A stretch of DNA of 64,000 nt. Source: Labilithrix sp. (GTDB taxonomy: Bacteria; Myxococcota_A; Polyangia; Polyangiales; Polyangiaceae). The notes under the pieces are model-generated. The model had not been told where the DNA came from. It searched no databases and saw nothing but the letters and a program-made list of their open reading frames with translations. How positions within the stretch are numbered: the stretch's first letter is position 1; each line of letters begins with the position of its first letter. The translations under genes were made by a program, and so were the position numbers. Of this stretch, positions 1 to 8,419 are shown piece by piece. The stretch lies in NCBI GenBank assembly GCA_019637105.1, contig JAHBWF010000016.1, positions 1 through 64,000 on the forward strand, read 5' to 3'.

Positions 1-751
1 CGGCGCGCGGCGGCGGCCCAGGCGAGGCCGGCTTCGTCGCCGGCAGGTTCGCCCCCGCGCCGCCGAGCGGCATCGTCTTCGCCATCGCCGGGGTCGCGGC
101 CGAAGGTCCGGCGGGACGCGGGCTCGGCGCGGTCTTCGACAGGCTCGACGCCGACGACGGAGCGGGAGGCGGCACCTTCACGGCGGGCGGCGGCGACTTC
201 GCCGCGGGCGGAGGCGCCTTCGCCGCGGGGACCGCGGGCGACGTCGTGGGCAGGCGCGAAGCCGCCGCGGCAGGCGTAGCGGCCGCGGCCGCCGCGGGCG
301 GTCCCGACGCGACCGGCGCCGCCGCGAGCCCGCGGAGCGTGGTCGGCTGGCCCGTCTTCGCCTCGTCCTCGAGCGCGGCCGGATCGGACGTGTACGCGCT
401 CCCGGCGTCGGCCTTCTGCGCGACGAGCTTGTCGATGACGGCGCGCGAAGCCTCGTCGATCTTGATGAACTTCACGCCCATGCCGGCGGGCTTCTCGGAG
501 GCCGCCTGCGTCGGCTCACGCTTCCACACGACGCGCCCGACGCCGGAGATGACGCTCTTGTCGCCGGCGAGCCGTATCTCGAACTTGAGCAGAGTGCCCG
601 GCGGGAACGGGGTGGGCGTCTTGACAAAGATGCCCCCCTTGCTCACGTCGTGCGAATGGTTCTCGATGAACTCGTCGACCGTCGCGCTCTTGTAGCGAAC
701 GTTCAGGCTGACGACCTTGGCGCGTTTGTCCTTGCGCGTGTCCTGGCTCAT
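1..751 (-). CDS. PilZ domain protein with Ala/Pro-rich tail (C-terminus beyond left edge)
   Basis: A predicted cytoplasmic c-di-GMP receptor of the myxobacterial PilZ type (TIGR02266-like). The ATG at 751 opens a frame that runs through the left edge with no stop. Residues 1-95 form the PilZ domain. It carries the RxxxR motif (R6 and R10) and the D35-x-S37-x-x-G40 motif (DVSKGG), so both c-di-GMP-binding elements are present, followed by the usual GGIFVKT beta-strand. After about residue 130 the protein becomes an Ala/Pro/Lys low-complexity linker with repeated PPPAAK-like units. Such linkers in myxobacterial PilZ proteins often lead to another module, which cannot be seen here. An AAGAG stretch lies just upstream of the start. 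It is head-to-head with a second PilZ gene at 938. The domain assignment is firm; the output partner is unknown. Confidence 0.85.
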   Translation of the reverse strand, partial: MSQDTRKDKRAKVVSLNVRYKSATVDEFIENHSHDVSKGGIFVKTPTPFPPGTLLKFEIRLAGDKSVISGVGRVVWKREPTQAASEKPAGMGVKFIKIDEASRAVIDKLVAQKADAGSAYTSDPAALEDEAKTGQPTTLRGLAAAPVASGPPAAAAAATPAAAASRLPTTSPAVPAAKAPPPAAKSPPPAVKVPPPAPSSASSLSKTAPSPRPAGPSAATPAMAKTMPLGGAGANLPATKPASPGPPPRA

Positions 752-924
752 TCGTGCTCTTCGACGCCTGACGTTTCTGGGCCCGACGCTGCGGGGTCCA
801 TCCTAACCGAGGCCTCTCGCAAAACGCCAACCCGCGACGCCGGCCGGGTAGGGAAATAAGCCGAGGGCCGCGCATGAGCCGCGACGCGATCGCCGGCGGG
901 CGCGCTCTTCCGACAAGTGCCTCC

Positions 925-930
925 TATCAT
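925..930 (+). promoter_or_regulatory. -10-like hexamer of a probable leaderless promoter
   Basis: TATCAT lies exactly 7 bases before the ATG at 938, and no ribosome binding site is present. This matches the TANNNT-N7-start pattern seen at several other genes in the window. Confidence 0.5.
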
Positions 931-937
931 CCTGCTC

Positions 938-1366
938 ATGGTACGCTTGGCCGCCCTCGTGCCACCCGTCACGACCCATTCTTCCGGCGCCGACCCGGGC
1001 ACGCCCCACTTCCGCGCTCATCTGCGCAGGTCCGTACGGCTCAGCGCCGTCCTCCGCTCCGAGCGCGGCGGTTGGGAGCGCTCGGCGAACGTCGTGGATC
1101 TCCACCTCGCCGGCGCGGGCGTCGAGACGGATGAGCCGCTCACGGCCGGCGAACGCGTGACGATCGCCTTCGCGACGCCCACCCTCTGGGATCCGCTCGT
1201 CCTCACGGCCGTCGTCGCCTGGGCTCATCCGCTCGAGCTCAAGGGCGAGGTCGACGCGCTCGGGCGGCCACGCGCGAGCGCGCGCGCCGGCCTCGCGTTC
1301 GACTACCCGACCCCCGACGCGACCCTCGCGATGTTCGAGATGCTCGTCGCGATCGACTTCGAGTAG
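938..1366 (+). CDS. PilZ domain protein with degenerate second motif
   Basis: A single-domain PilZ protein of 142 residues. R30-x-x-x-R34 is the first c-di-GMP motif. The second motif reads D54-x-H56-x-x-G59, with His replacing the usual Ser, so ligand affinity may be altered. The strands after it (VTIAF, VVAWAH) and the closing GLAFDY fit the PilZ barrel. A GTG at 917 is an alternative start in the same frame. I prefer 938 because a TATCAT hexamer is placed as in other apparently leaderless genes here, and because the region before 938 is not protein-like. Divergent from the PilZ gene at 751, so the two may be co-regulated in a c-di-GMP response. Confidence 0.75.
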   Translation: MVRLAALVPPVTTHSSGADPGTPHFRAHLRRSVRLSAVLRSERGGWERSANVVDLHLAGAGVETDEPLTAGERVTIAFATPTLWDPLVLTAVVAWAHPLELKGEVDALGRPRASARAGLAFDYPTPDATLAMFEMLVAIDFE

Positions 1367-1503
1367 CGCGCGTCACGCGCCGCGCCGGGACGTCCCCCCG
1401 CTCACGCACGTCGAGCGGCGCCCTCCGCGCCACGCTCGGTCGCGCGCCAGAAGTCACGCGCCGGAAGGAGCCGAGGTCCTCGAGCGCCCGGAGCGGCCGA
1501 GCG

Positions 1504-2733
1504 TCAGCGGCGAGCGGGCGCGGCGGCGCGCTTCTTCTTCGCCTTCCGCTTGCTCGCCTTCTTCGTCGCCTTCTTCGGCAGATCGAACTTCACCGTCTCG
1601 AGGAGCTTCTTCTTCCGCTTCACGATCTCGCGCTGGAGGTTCGCGACCGCGGCCTCGCGCGCGTCGTAGAGGCGACGCGGCTTGCGATGGACGCGTGCGT
1701 CCGAGAGCAGCGCGTACGTGAGCCAGGGGAAGACCGCGGTGACGTCGCAGTGCACGTACATCGACCCGTACTGCACGCTCTCCGCCGAGACCTTGCCCCA
1801 CGTGTGGCCCTCGCCCGCCGGGCACGAGCTGAGCGCGCCGTTGTCGACCGGATCGACGCAGAACTGCACGTCGAAGTCGAAGCCGTGCGTCGGCACGCCG
1901 AGGATCTGGTCGAGCAGCGGCTCGCCCTGGAGCGTGTAGTTCTTCGGGACGCCGCCGCCGAGGATCCAGATCGCCATCTTCTTTCCGAGCGTGCCGAAGC
2001 AGTGGTGCTGCATCGCGCCCATCTCGAAGACGTCGTCGTTCACGTCGATCTCGAGCTTGAAGTCGCTCCCGTAGAGCCGCTTCAGCTTCACGATGTTCAG
2101 GAAGATCGAGCCGTCCTGCACGGCGCCGACGAAGATCGGGACGCCGTAGCGGTACGCGGTCGCGAGGAGCGACGGGCTCTTGATCCCCAGCGCGTCCTCG
2201 AGCTGGGCGACGTCGCGGCCGAGGAGCCAGTGGAGCTCCGTGGTCGTCATCTTGCGCTGGTAGTCCGGCGACAGGAGCAGCGCGCTGAACAGCTTGTCCG
2301 TCTCGAGCAGCGTCTCCTCGCGGAACCCGAGGTCGTAGATGCGGATGATCCGCGCGAGGCGGTAGGTGAGATCGCCGCCGTTCGGGTCGATCTCGCGGAT
2401 GCGGTGGCCGATGACGCGGTGGGCGTCGTGATAGAGGTTCGCGCCCGTCGTCGTGATGCAGTCGATCAGCCCGCGCTCGATGAGCGGGATGACGCACGAC
2501 TGGTGGAGACCGGCGGGCGTCATCGCGCCCGACATCGTGAGGAAGGTGCAGACGTCGGCCTGCGAGCTCCGGCGCATCAGCTCGAACGCGGTCCGCTCCT
2601 GCCGGCCGACGTAGGCGGGGAACATCCGCTCGATGACGTCGGTGGGGCTCTCCTTGCCGGTGATGCCGACGGGGTGAACGTCGCGCGCGCGATCGAAGCC
2701 TTTTCGGAGGGAGCTCTTGTCGGTGTTGGCCAT
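1504..2733 (-). CDS. Deoxyhypusine synthase family protein
   Basis: A member of the deoxyhypusine synthase (DHS) superfamily, 409 residues. In eukaryotes and archaea DHS transfers the aminobutyl group of spermidine to a lysine of eIF5A. Bacteria lack eIF5A, and characterised bacterial relatives make polyamines such as homospermidine. The active-site region is recognisable: a WGK motif with K314 (HTWGKVSAE), followed by a VTAVFPWL segment like that after the catalytic lysine of human DHS. NAD-binding elements resembling TTTGANL and ILGGGVPKN are present. The C-terminus is a Lys/Arg-rich tail (about residues 385-409) not typical of the core fold. The ATG at 2733 has a GGAG about 10 bases upstream; an in-frame extension to 2895 has low-complexity non-family sequence. 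No partner polyamine genes lie next to it. Function within the family is inferred. Confidence 0.85.
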   Translation of the reverse strand: MANTDKSSLRKGFDRARDVHPVGITGKESPTDVIERMFPAYVGRQERTAFELMRRSSQADVCTFLTMSGAMTPAGLHQSCVIPLIERGLIDCITTTGANLYHDAHRVIGHRIREIDPNGGDLTYRLARIIRIYDLGFREETLLETDKLFSALLLSPDYQRKMTTTELHWLLGRDVAQLEDALGIKSPSLLATAYRYGVPIFVGAVQDGSIFLNIVKLKRLYGSDFKLEIDVNDDVFEMGAMQHHCFGTLGKKMAIWILGGGVPKNYTLQGEPLLDQILGVPTHGFDFDVQFCVDPVDNGALSSCPAGEGHTWGKVSAESVQYGSMYVHCDVTAVFPWLTYALLSDARVHRKPRRLYDAREAAVANLQREIVKRKKKLLETVKFDLPKKATKKASKRKAKKKRAAAPARR

Positions 2734-2938
2734 TCGGAGTGGCTCCGTTTTCTGGTCTCTCGACGCGGGCGTCAAGGTGCTCCCCGGCGAATCCACGGCG
2801 CCGCCCGACGCGCGCCCGCCCGCGCCGCGGTCCACGCACGACGCGCCTCCGCGCCCGGCCATACGCCCGACACGCGCCCGCCCGCGCCGCGTCACGCAAC
2901 GAGGCGCCCGCGCGAAGCGCCCGCGGACGCGCCGGACG

Positions 2939-3835
2939 TCAGCGCGCGACGCGCCCGCGTTGGACGCCGAACCTCCGCACGACCTCGACGAGCCCGCGCA
3001 CGACGGGCGAGACGTTCTCCTTCTTCCACGCGACGCGGAGGTCCGTCTTCGGCCGGCCCACGATCCAGCGATACGCGACGCCCGCGCGCCGGACGTGGCG
3101 CACCGACGACGGCACGATCGCGACGCCGAACCCCGCCGAGACGAGGCTCACGAGATCGAGCTGCGGCGCCTCCTGGACGATGCGCGGCGTGAAGCCCGCG
3201 TCGTGGCAGAGCCGCATCAGCTGGTCGAAGAGCGCCGGGGCGCGCGAGCGGGGGAACGAGACGAACGGCTCCTCGGCGAGGACGGAGAGCGGGATGCGCG
3301 CGCGGACCGCCGCCGGGTGCTCCGCCGGCAGCGCGACGACGAGCGGCTCGCGCCGCACGAGCAGCGACGCGAGGCCCGGCTCCTCGAGCGGCGCGCGGAC
3401 GAAGCCGACGTCGAGGCGCCCCGCCCGGAGCGCGTCGATCTGAGCCTGCGGGCCCAGCTCCGAGAGCGCGACCTCGACGTCGGGGAAACGCGCTCGGAAC
3501 GTCCGGAGCAGCTCGGGCAGGCCGCTGTACGCGAGCGACGACGGGTAGCCGATCGCGATCCGCCCGCGCTCCCCGCGCCCCGCCCTCCCCGTCTCGCGCT
3601 TCGCGAGCTCGACCGCCTCGAAGACGCGCCGCGCGTGCTCGAGGAGCGTGGCGCCGGCGACGGTGAGCTCGACCTTGCGCCGGGACCGGTCGAACAGGGC
3701 CACCTCGAGCTCCCCCTCGAGCGCCTGGATCTGCCGGCTGAGCGGCGGCTGCGCGATCTTCATTTTCTCCGCGGCGCGCCCGAAATGGAGCTCCTCGGCG
3801 ACCGCGACGAAGTACCGCAGGTGACGTAGCTCCAC
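2939..3835 (-). CDS. LysR-family transcriptional regulator
   Basis: A LysR-type regulator of 298 residues. The N-terminal winged helix-turn-helix begins MELRHLRYFVAVAEELHFGR and continues with PPLSRQIQALE, the recognition helix region. Residues from about 90 onward form the two-lobed periplasmic-binding-protein-like effector domain (GRIAIGYPSS; later PLVVALPAEHP). The start is GTG. No Shine-Dalgarno sequence precedes it; instead a palindrome ends at the base before the start codon. The gene is divergent from the RND efflux operon at 3927, the classical arrangement for a LysR regulator controlling its neighbour and itself, probably in response to an exported compound. The ligand cannot be read from the sequence. 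Confidence 0.93.
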   Translation of the reverse strand: MELRHLRYFVAVAEELHFGRAAEKMKIAQPPLSRQIQALEGELEVALFDRSRRKVELTVAGATLLEHARRVFEAVELAKRETGRAGRGERGRIAIGYPSSLAYSGLPELLRTFRARFPDVEVALSELGPQAQIDALRAGRLDVGFVRAPLEEPGLASLLVRREPLVVALPAEHPAAVRARIPLSVLAEEPFVSFPRSRAPALFDQLMRLCHDAGFTPRIVQEAPQLDLVSLVSAGFGVAIVPSSVRHVRRAGVAYRWIVGRPKTDLRVAWKKENVSPVVRGLVEVVRRFGVQRGRVAR

Positions 3836-3852
3836 GATACCGTCAGGGTATC
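3836..3852. promoter_or_regulatory. Palindromic LysR-type operator candidate
   Basis: GATACC-gtcag-GGTATC is a perfect 6-bp inverted repeat with a 5-base centre. It contains ATAC-N7-GTAT, which fits the T-N11-A LysR box. It abuts the GTG start of the LysR gene at 3835 and lies about 16 bases upstream of a -10-like hexamer for the efflux operon, so a bound regulator could affect both promoters. Confidence 0.6.
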
Positions 3853-3868
3853 ACAAGCGTCCCCTCGA

Positions 3869-3874
3869 TATATT
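3869..3874 (+). promoter_or_regulatory. -10-like element for the RND efflux operon
   Basis: TATATT is a rare AT-rich hexamer in this GC-rich DNA. It lies 52 bases upstream of the permease ATG at 3927, with its expected -35 position overlapping the palindrome at 3836-3852. No convincing -35 hexamer is seen, which would suit an activator-dependent promoter. Confidence 0.4.
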
Positions 3875-3926
3875 GGACGCAAGAGTCCCGCATCGCGAAC
3901 GTGGGTGCGGACATCTCAGTTCGCGC

Positions 3927-6900
3927 ATGTGGCTCGTCCGGATCGCACTCCGTCGCCCTTACACGTTCATCGTGATGGCGATGCTCATCCTGATCGGCGG
4001 GATCTTCACGATCGTGAGGATGCCGACCGACATCTTTCCGGACATCGACATCCCGGTCATCTCGGTCATCTGGAAGTACGACGGGCTCTCCTCCGAGGAG
4101 GTGGAGAAGCGGATCGTCACCAACTACGAGCGCATGCTCACGACGACCGTGAACGACATCGAGCACATCGAGAGTCAGTCGCTCCGCGGCACGGCGATCG
4201 TGAAGATCTTCTTCCAGCCCGGCGTGAGCATCGACGCGGCGACCGCGCAGGTGACGGCGATCTCCCAGTCGGCCGTCCGCATGATGCCGCCGGGCGCGGC
4301 GCCCCCGTTCATCATCCGCTACAGCGCGTCGAACGTGCCGATCCTCCAGGCGGCGCTCGAGAGCGACTCGATGAGCGAGCAGGAGCTGTTCGACTACGGC
4401 ACGAACTTCGTCCGCGCCGACATGGCGACCGTCCGCGGCGCGCAGATCCCCTGGCCGTACGGCGGCAAGCAGCGCCAGATCGTCGTCGACGTCGACGCGA
4501 AGCGCCTCTACGCCTGGGGCCTCTCCCCGCGCGACGTCACGGCGGCCATCGCGAGCCAGAACGTCGTCCTGCCGACGGGCACCGCGAAGATGGGCGTGAA
4601 CGAGTACTCGATCGCGCTCAACGCGAGCCCCGAGGCGTTCGCCGAGATCGCCGGTCTGCCGGTCAAGGACGTCCGCGGCACGACCGTCTACGTGCGCGAC
4701 GTCGCCAACGTGCGCGACGGCTCTTCGCCGCAGACGAACATGGTGCACGTGGGCGGCAAGCGCTCGGTGCTCATGTCGATCCTGAAGAACGGCAACACGA
4801 GCACGATGGACATCGCCGCGAGCATCAAGGGGATGCTCCCGCAGATCACCGCGCGGCTCCCGAAGGACCTCAAGGTCTCGCTCCTGTTCGATCAGTCGCT
4901 CTTCGTGCGCGCGGCGGTCGACGGCGTGGTGAAGGAGGCCGTCATCGCCGCCGGGCTGACGGCGCTGATGATCCTGCTCTTCCTCGGGAGCTGGCGGAGC
5001 ACGCTGATCGTCGTCGTGTCGATCCCGCTGTCGATCCTCGTCTCGATCATCGTCCTCGCGCTGCTCGGGCAGACGCTCAACGTGATGACGCTCGGCGGGA
5101 TGTCGCTCGCCGTGGGCATCCTCGTCGACGACGCCACCGTCGCGATCGAGAACATCCACCGCAACATGGCGCAGCGGAAGCCCTTCTTCCGGGCGATCGT
5201 CGACGGCGCGCAGGAGATCGCCACGCCGGCGTTCGTCGCCACCCTGTGCATCTGCATCGTCTTCGTCCCGGTCGCCTTCATCACCGGGGCGGCGAAGTCG
5301 CTCTTCGTCCCGCTCGCGCTGGCGGTCGTCTTCGCGATGCTCACCTCCTACGTGCTCTCGCGGACGCTGGTGCCGACGCTCGTCCGCTACCTCCTCCGCG
5401 GCGAGGCCGACGCGCACGCGAACCCGACGCACGGCCCGCCGACGAGCCTCGCCGGGCGGTTCTTCGCCGCGTTCGACCGCGCCTTCGTCCGCCTGCGGAC
5501 GGCCTACGGGCGGCTCCTCGCGCTCGCGCTGGCCCGGCGCAAGACGACGGTCTCCGGGTTCCTCGGCTTCGTCGCGCTCTCGCTCGCGCTCTTCCCGCTC
5601 ATCGGCCGCGACTTCTTCCCCACCGTCGACGCGGGGCTCGTCAAGCTCCACGTCCGCGGCCCGCCGGGGACGCGCATCGAGGAGAGCGAGAAGCGCTTCG
5701 CCCAGATCGAGGAGACGATCAAGACGGTCATCCCGCCGAGCGAGATCGAGACGATGCTCGACAACATCGGGACGCCGTACAGCGGCATCAACCTCTCGCT
5801 CAGCGAGGGCGCGCTCATCTCCCCCGCCGACGGTCAGATCCTCATCGCGCTGAAGCACGACCATCGGCCGACCGCCGACTACGTCCGGGCGCTGCGGAGG
5901 GAGCTGGCGCGTACGTACCCGGACACGACGTTCTTCTTCCTCGCGCCGGACATCTCGACCCAGGTCCTGAACTTCGGCCTCGCCGCGCCGATCGACGTGC
6001 AGATCGTCGGGGCGCCGGGGAACGACGCGGAGACGCTCGCGCTGGCCGAGAAGCTCGTCGCGAAGATCCAGAAGGTGCCCGGCGCCGCCGACGTGCACCT
6101 CGCGCAGGTCCCGCACGAGCCGAACGTGAAGGTCGACGTCGATCGCACGCTGGCGCAGCAGACGGGCCTGACGGAGCGCGACGTCGCCAGCGACCTCCTC
6201 GTGTCGCTCTCGTCGAGCTCGCAGGTGACGCCGACGTACTGGCTCGACGCGAAGCGCGGCGTCCAGTACCTCGTCGCGGTGTCGACGCCGCAGTACGACA
6301 ACGACTCGCTCGAGGCGATCGGGTCGATCCCGCTCGCGACCAGCAACGGCGAGACGCCCCAGATGCTCTCCAACATCGCGACGATGTCGCGGTCGACGAC
6401 GCCGACGAACGTGACCCACTACAACGCCTCGCGCACCTACGACGTGCAGGCGAACGTCGACGGCGCCGATCTCGCGTCCGTCGCGGCGGGCGTGCACGCG
6501 GCGATCAAGGAGCTCGAGCCCACGTTCCCGCGCGGCACCGTGGTGAAGGTGAAGGGCCAGGTCGAGAGCATGGAGTCGTCGTTCCGCGGGCTCGGCTACG
6601 GGCTCGTCTTCGCCGTCCTGCTCGTCTATCTGCTGATGGTCGTGAACTTCCAGTCGTGGCTCGATCCGTTCGTCATCCTGATGGCGCTGCCCGGGGCGAT
6701 CGCGGGGATCGCCTGGATGCTCTTCCTCTCGGGCACGACGCTCAGCGTCCCGGCGCTGATGGGCGCGATCATGTGCGTCGGCGTCGCCACCGCGAACAGC
6801 ATCCTCGTCGTGACGTTCGCCAACGACCAGCGCAAGCTCGGGAAGGGCGCGACCGAGTCCGCGCTCGCCGCGGGGATGACGCGGCTCCGGCCGGTGCTCA

Positions 6901-7103
6901 TGACGGCCGCGGCGATGATCATCGGCATGCTCCCGATGTCGCTGGGGATCGGCGAAGGCGGCGAGCAGAACGCGCCGCTCGGCCGCGCGGTCATCGGCGG
7001 GCTCCTCCTCGCGACGCTCACGACGCTCTTCTTCGTGCCGGTCATGTACAGCATCCTGCGCTTCAAGGCGCCGAAGGTGGATGCAGAGGTGGAGGCGCTT
7101 TGA
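3927..7103 (+). CDS. RND efflux permease (HAE1/AcrB family)
   Basis: The inner-membrane proton-driven permease of a tripartite RND pump, 1058 residues, the usual family length. The protein starts MWLVRIALRRPYTFIVMAML, the typical cytosolic cap and first membrane helix. Two periplasmic porter regions follow helix 1 and helix 7. The helix-4 motif GGMSLAVGILVDDATVAIEN holds the paired Asp residues (about 401-402) that relay protons. The last third has several hydrophobic helices (for example VPALMGAIMCVGVATANS). An in-frame start at 3873 exists, but the family N-terminus begins at 3927. The adaptor gene overlaps it by 4 bases. Substrates of this subfamily range from drugs to lipids and cannot be predicted. 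No outer-membrane TolC-like gene is adjacent. Confidence 0.95.
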   Translation: MWLVRIALRRPYTFIVMAMLILIGGIFTIVRMPTDIFPDIDIPVISVIWKYDGLSSEEVEKRIVTNYERMLTTTVNDIEHIESQSLRGTAIVKIFFQPGVSIDAATAQVTAISQSAVRMMPPGAAPPFIIRYSASNVPILQAALESDSMSEQELFDYGTNFVRADMATVRGAQIPWPYGGKQRQIVVDVDAKRLYAWGLSPRDVTAAIASQNVVLPTGTAKMGVNEYSIALNASPEAFAEIAGLPVKDVRGTTVYVRDVANVRDGSSPQTNMVHVGGKRSVLMSILKNGNTSTMDIAASIKGMLPQITARLPKDLKVSLLFDQSLFVRAAVDGVVKEAVIAAGLTALMILLFLGSWRSTLIVVVSIPLSILVSIIVLALLGQTLNVMTLGGMSLAVGILVDDATVAIENIHRNMAQRKPFFRAIVDGAQEIATPAFVATLCICIVFVPVAFITGAAKSLFVPLALAVVFAMLTSYVLSRTLVPTLVRYLLRGEADAHANPTHGPPTSLAGRFFAAFDRAFVRLRTAYGRLLALALARRKTTVSGFLGFVALSLALFPLIGRDFFPTVDAGLVKLHVRGPPGTRIEESEKRFAQIEETIKTVIPPSEIETMLDNIGTPYSGINLSLSEGALISPADGQILIALKHDHRPTADYVRALRRELARTYPDTTFFFLAPDISTQVLNFGLAAPIDVQIVGAPGNDAETLALAEKLVAKIQKVPGAADVHLAQVPHEPNVKVDVDRTLAQQTGLTERDVASDLLVSLSSSSQVTPTYWLDAKRGVQYLVAVSTPQYDNDSLEAIGSIPLATSNGETPQMLSNIATMSRSTTPTNVTHYNASRTYDVQANVDGADLASVAAGVHAAIKELEPTFPRGTVVKVKGQVESMESSFRGLGYGLVFAVLLVYLLMVVNFQSWLDPFVILMALPGAIAGIAWMLFLSGTTLSVPALMGAIMCVGVATANSILVVTFANDQRKLGKGATESALAAGMTRLRPVLMTAAAMIIGMLPMSLGIGEGGEQNAPLGRAVIGGLLLATLTTLFFVPVMYSILRFKAPKVDAEVEAL

Positions 7104-8359
7104 GTCATTCGATCGAGCCGCGGGCCCCGGAGGAGCGACCGAGCGCCGGGCACGACGGCGACCTCGGCTTCGACCTCCCGCCGCCGGCGAAGATCTCCGG
7201 CGCCCGCATGGCGATCTTCGTCTTCGCCGGCGTCACGATCGTCGCCCTCGCCTTCCTCTTCGGCTGGCTGCCGAAGCGGCGCGCGCGGCAGGAGCTCGAG
7301 GCGAGCACGAAGGAGCTCGCCGCCGCCGTCCCGCGCGTCGAGGTCGTGAAGCCGAAGGTCCTCTCGAGCGATCGCTCGCTCGTCCTGCCGGGCACCGTGA
7401 GCCCGCTGGAAGAGGCGGCGATCCGGACGCGCGCGAGCGGCTACGTGCGCCGCCGCCTCGTGGACATCGGCGACAAGGTCGAGGCGGGCGCGTTGCTCGT
7501 CGAGATCGACACGCCCGAGCTCGACCAGCAGCTCGAGCAGGCCCGCGCCCAGCTCGCGCAGGCGCAGGCCGCGCTCACGCACGCGCGCGCGAGCAGCGAA
7601 TACTCGCGGTCGAGCCTCGCGCGGCGCGAGAAGCTCGCGCCCACCGGCGTGACGTCGGCGGACGAGGTCGAGAAGAGCCGCTCCGAGGCCGCCGTCGCCG
7701 AGGCGAGCGTCGCGCTCGCGCAGGCGAACGTCGACGCGCAGGGCGCCAACGTCCGCCGTCTGACGCAAGAGAAGGCGTTCGCGCGCGTCGTCGCGCCGTT
7801 CGCGGGCACGGTCATCGCGCGCTCCGTCGACAAGGGCGCGCTCGTCAACCCGAGCGTCGAGCTGCTCAAGATCGCGACGACCGACCCGATGCGCGTCCTC
7901 ATCGAGGTCCCGCAGGACGTCGCGCCGAGCGTCCAGAACGACGTGCCCGCGGCCGTCACCGTCCGCGAGTTCGCCGGGCGCACCTTCGAGGGGAAGGTCG
8001 CGCGCTTCGCGTCCGCGCTCGACGCCCGCTCGCGCACGATGACCACGGTGGTCCACGTCCCGAACCCGAAGGGCGAGCTCCTCGCCGGGATGTACGCGCG
8101 CGTCGAGATCACGCTGCCCTTGCCGCACCGTGTGCTCGAGGTGCCCTCGACGGCGCTGATCGCCGACGCGCACGGCACGCGGGTGGCGATCGTCGGCGCG
8201 GACGGCCGGATCCGCCTCGTGCCGATCGTGATCGAGCGCGACACGGGGCCGACCATCCAGGTCGCGACGGGGATCGACGAGCACGATCGCGTCGTGAGGA
8301 TCGGCGGCGCCGACCTCGTCGACGGGCGTCAGGTCGAGCTCGCCGAGAAGGAGAAGTGA
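7100..8359 (+). CDS. RND efflux adaptor (HlyD/AcrA-type membrane fusion protein)
   Basis: The periplasmic adaptor of the pump, 419 residues. It has a cytosolic Pro/Glu-rich N-terminus, one membrane helix (MAIFVFAGVTIVALAFLFGW, about residues 37-56), a lipoyl half-motif (RASGYVRRRLVDIGDKVEAG), an alpha-helical hairpin rich in Gln/Ala/Glu, the second lipoyl half (VVAPFAGTVIARSVDKG), a beta-barrel and a membrane-proximal domain. I chose the TTG at 7100 because it overlaps the permease stop (TTGA) and has GGAGG four bases before it, consistent with translational coupling. The alternative ATG at 7208 would begin at the membrane helix. The permease-first, adaptor-second order is less usual than the reverse. 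Confidence 0.9.
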   Translation: MSHSIEPRAPEERPSAGHDGDLGFDLPPPAKISGARMAIFVFAGVTIVALAFLFGWLPKRRARQELEASTKELAAAVPRVEVVKPKVLSSDRSLVLPGTVSPLEEAAIRTRASGYVRRRLVDIGDKVEAGALLVEIDTPELDQQLEQARAQLAQAQAALTHARASSEYSRSSLARREKLAPTGVTSADEVEKSRSEAAVAEASVALAQANVDAQGANVRRLTQEKAFARVVAPFAGTVIARSVDKGALVNPSVELLKIATTDPMRVLIEVPQDVAPSVQNDVPAAVTVREFAGRTFEGKVARFASALDARSRTMTTVVHVPNPKGELLAGMYARVEITLPLPHRVLEVPSTALIADAHGTRVAIVGADGRIRLVPIVIERDTGPTIQVATGIDEHDRVVRIGGADLVDGRQVELAEKEK

Positions 8360-8419
8360 GCTCGAGCGGCGCCGCGGCCTCGCTTGCGATCGCGAGCGCG
8401 CGGAGGCAAAGAAGGAGCG

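Noticed and set aside
3905-7099. Open frame of over 1000 codons overlapping the RND permease
   Set aside because: Arg/His-rich shadow in another frame of the permease; only its last part (from 7100) is a real gene, the adaptor.
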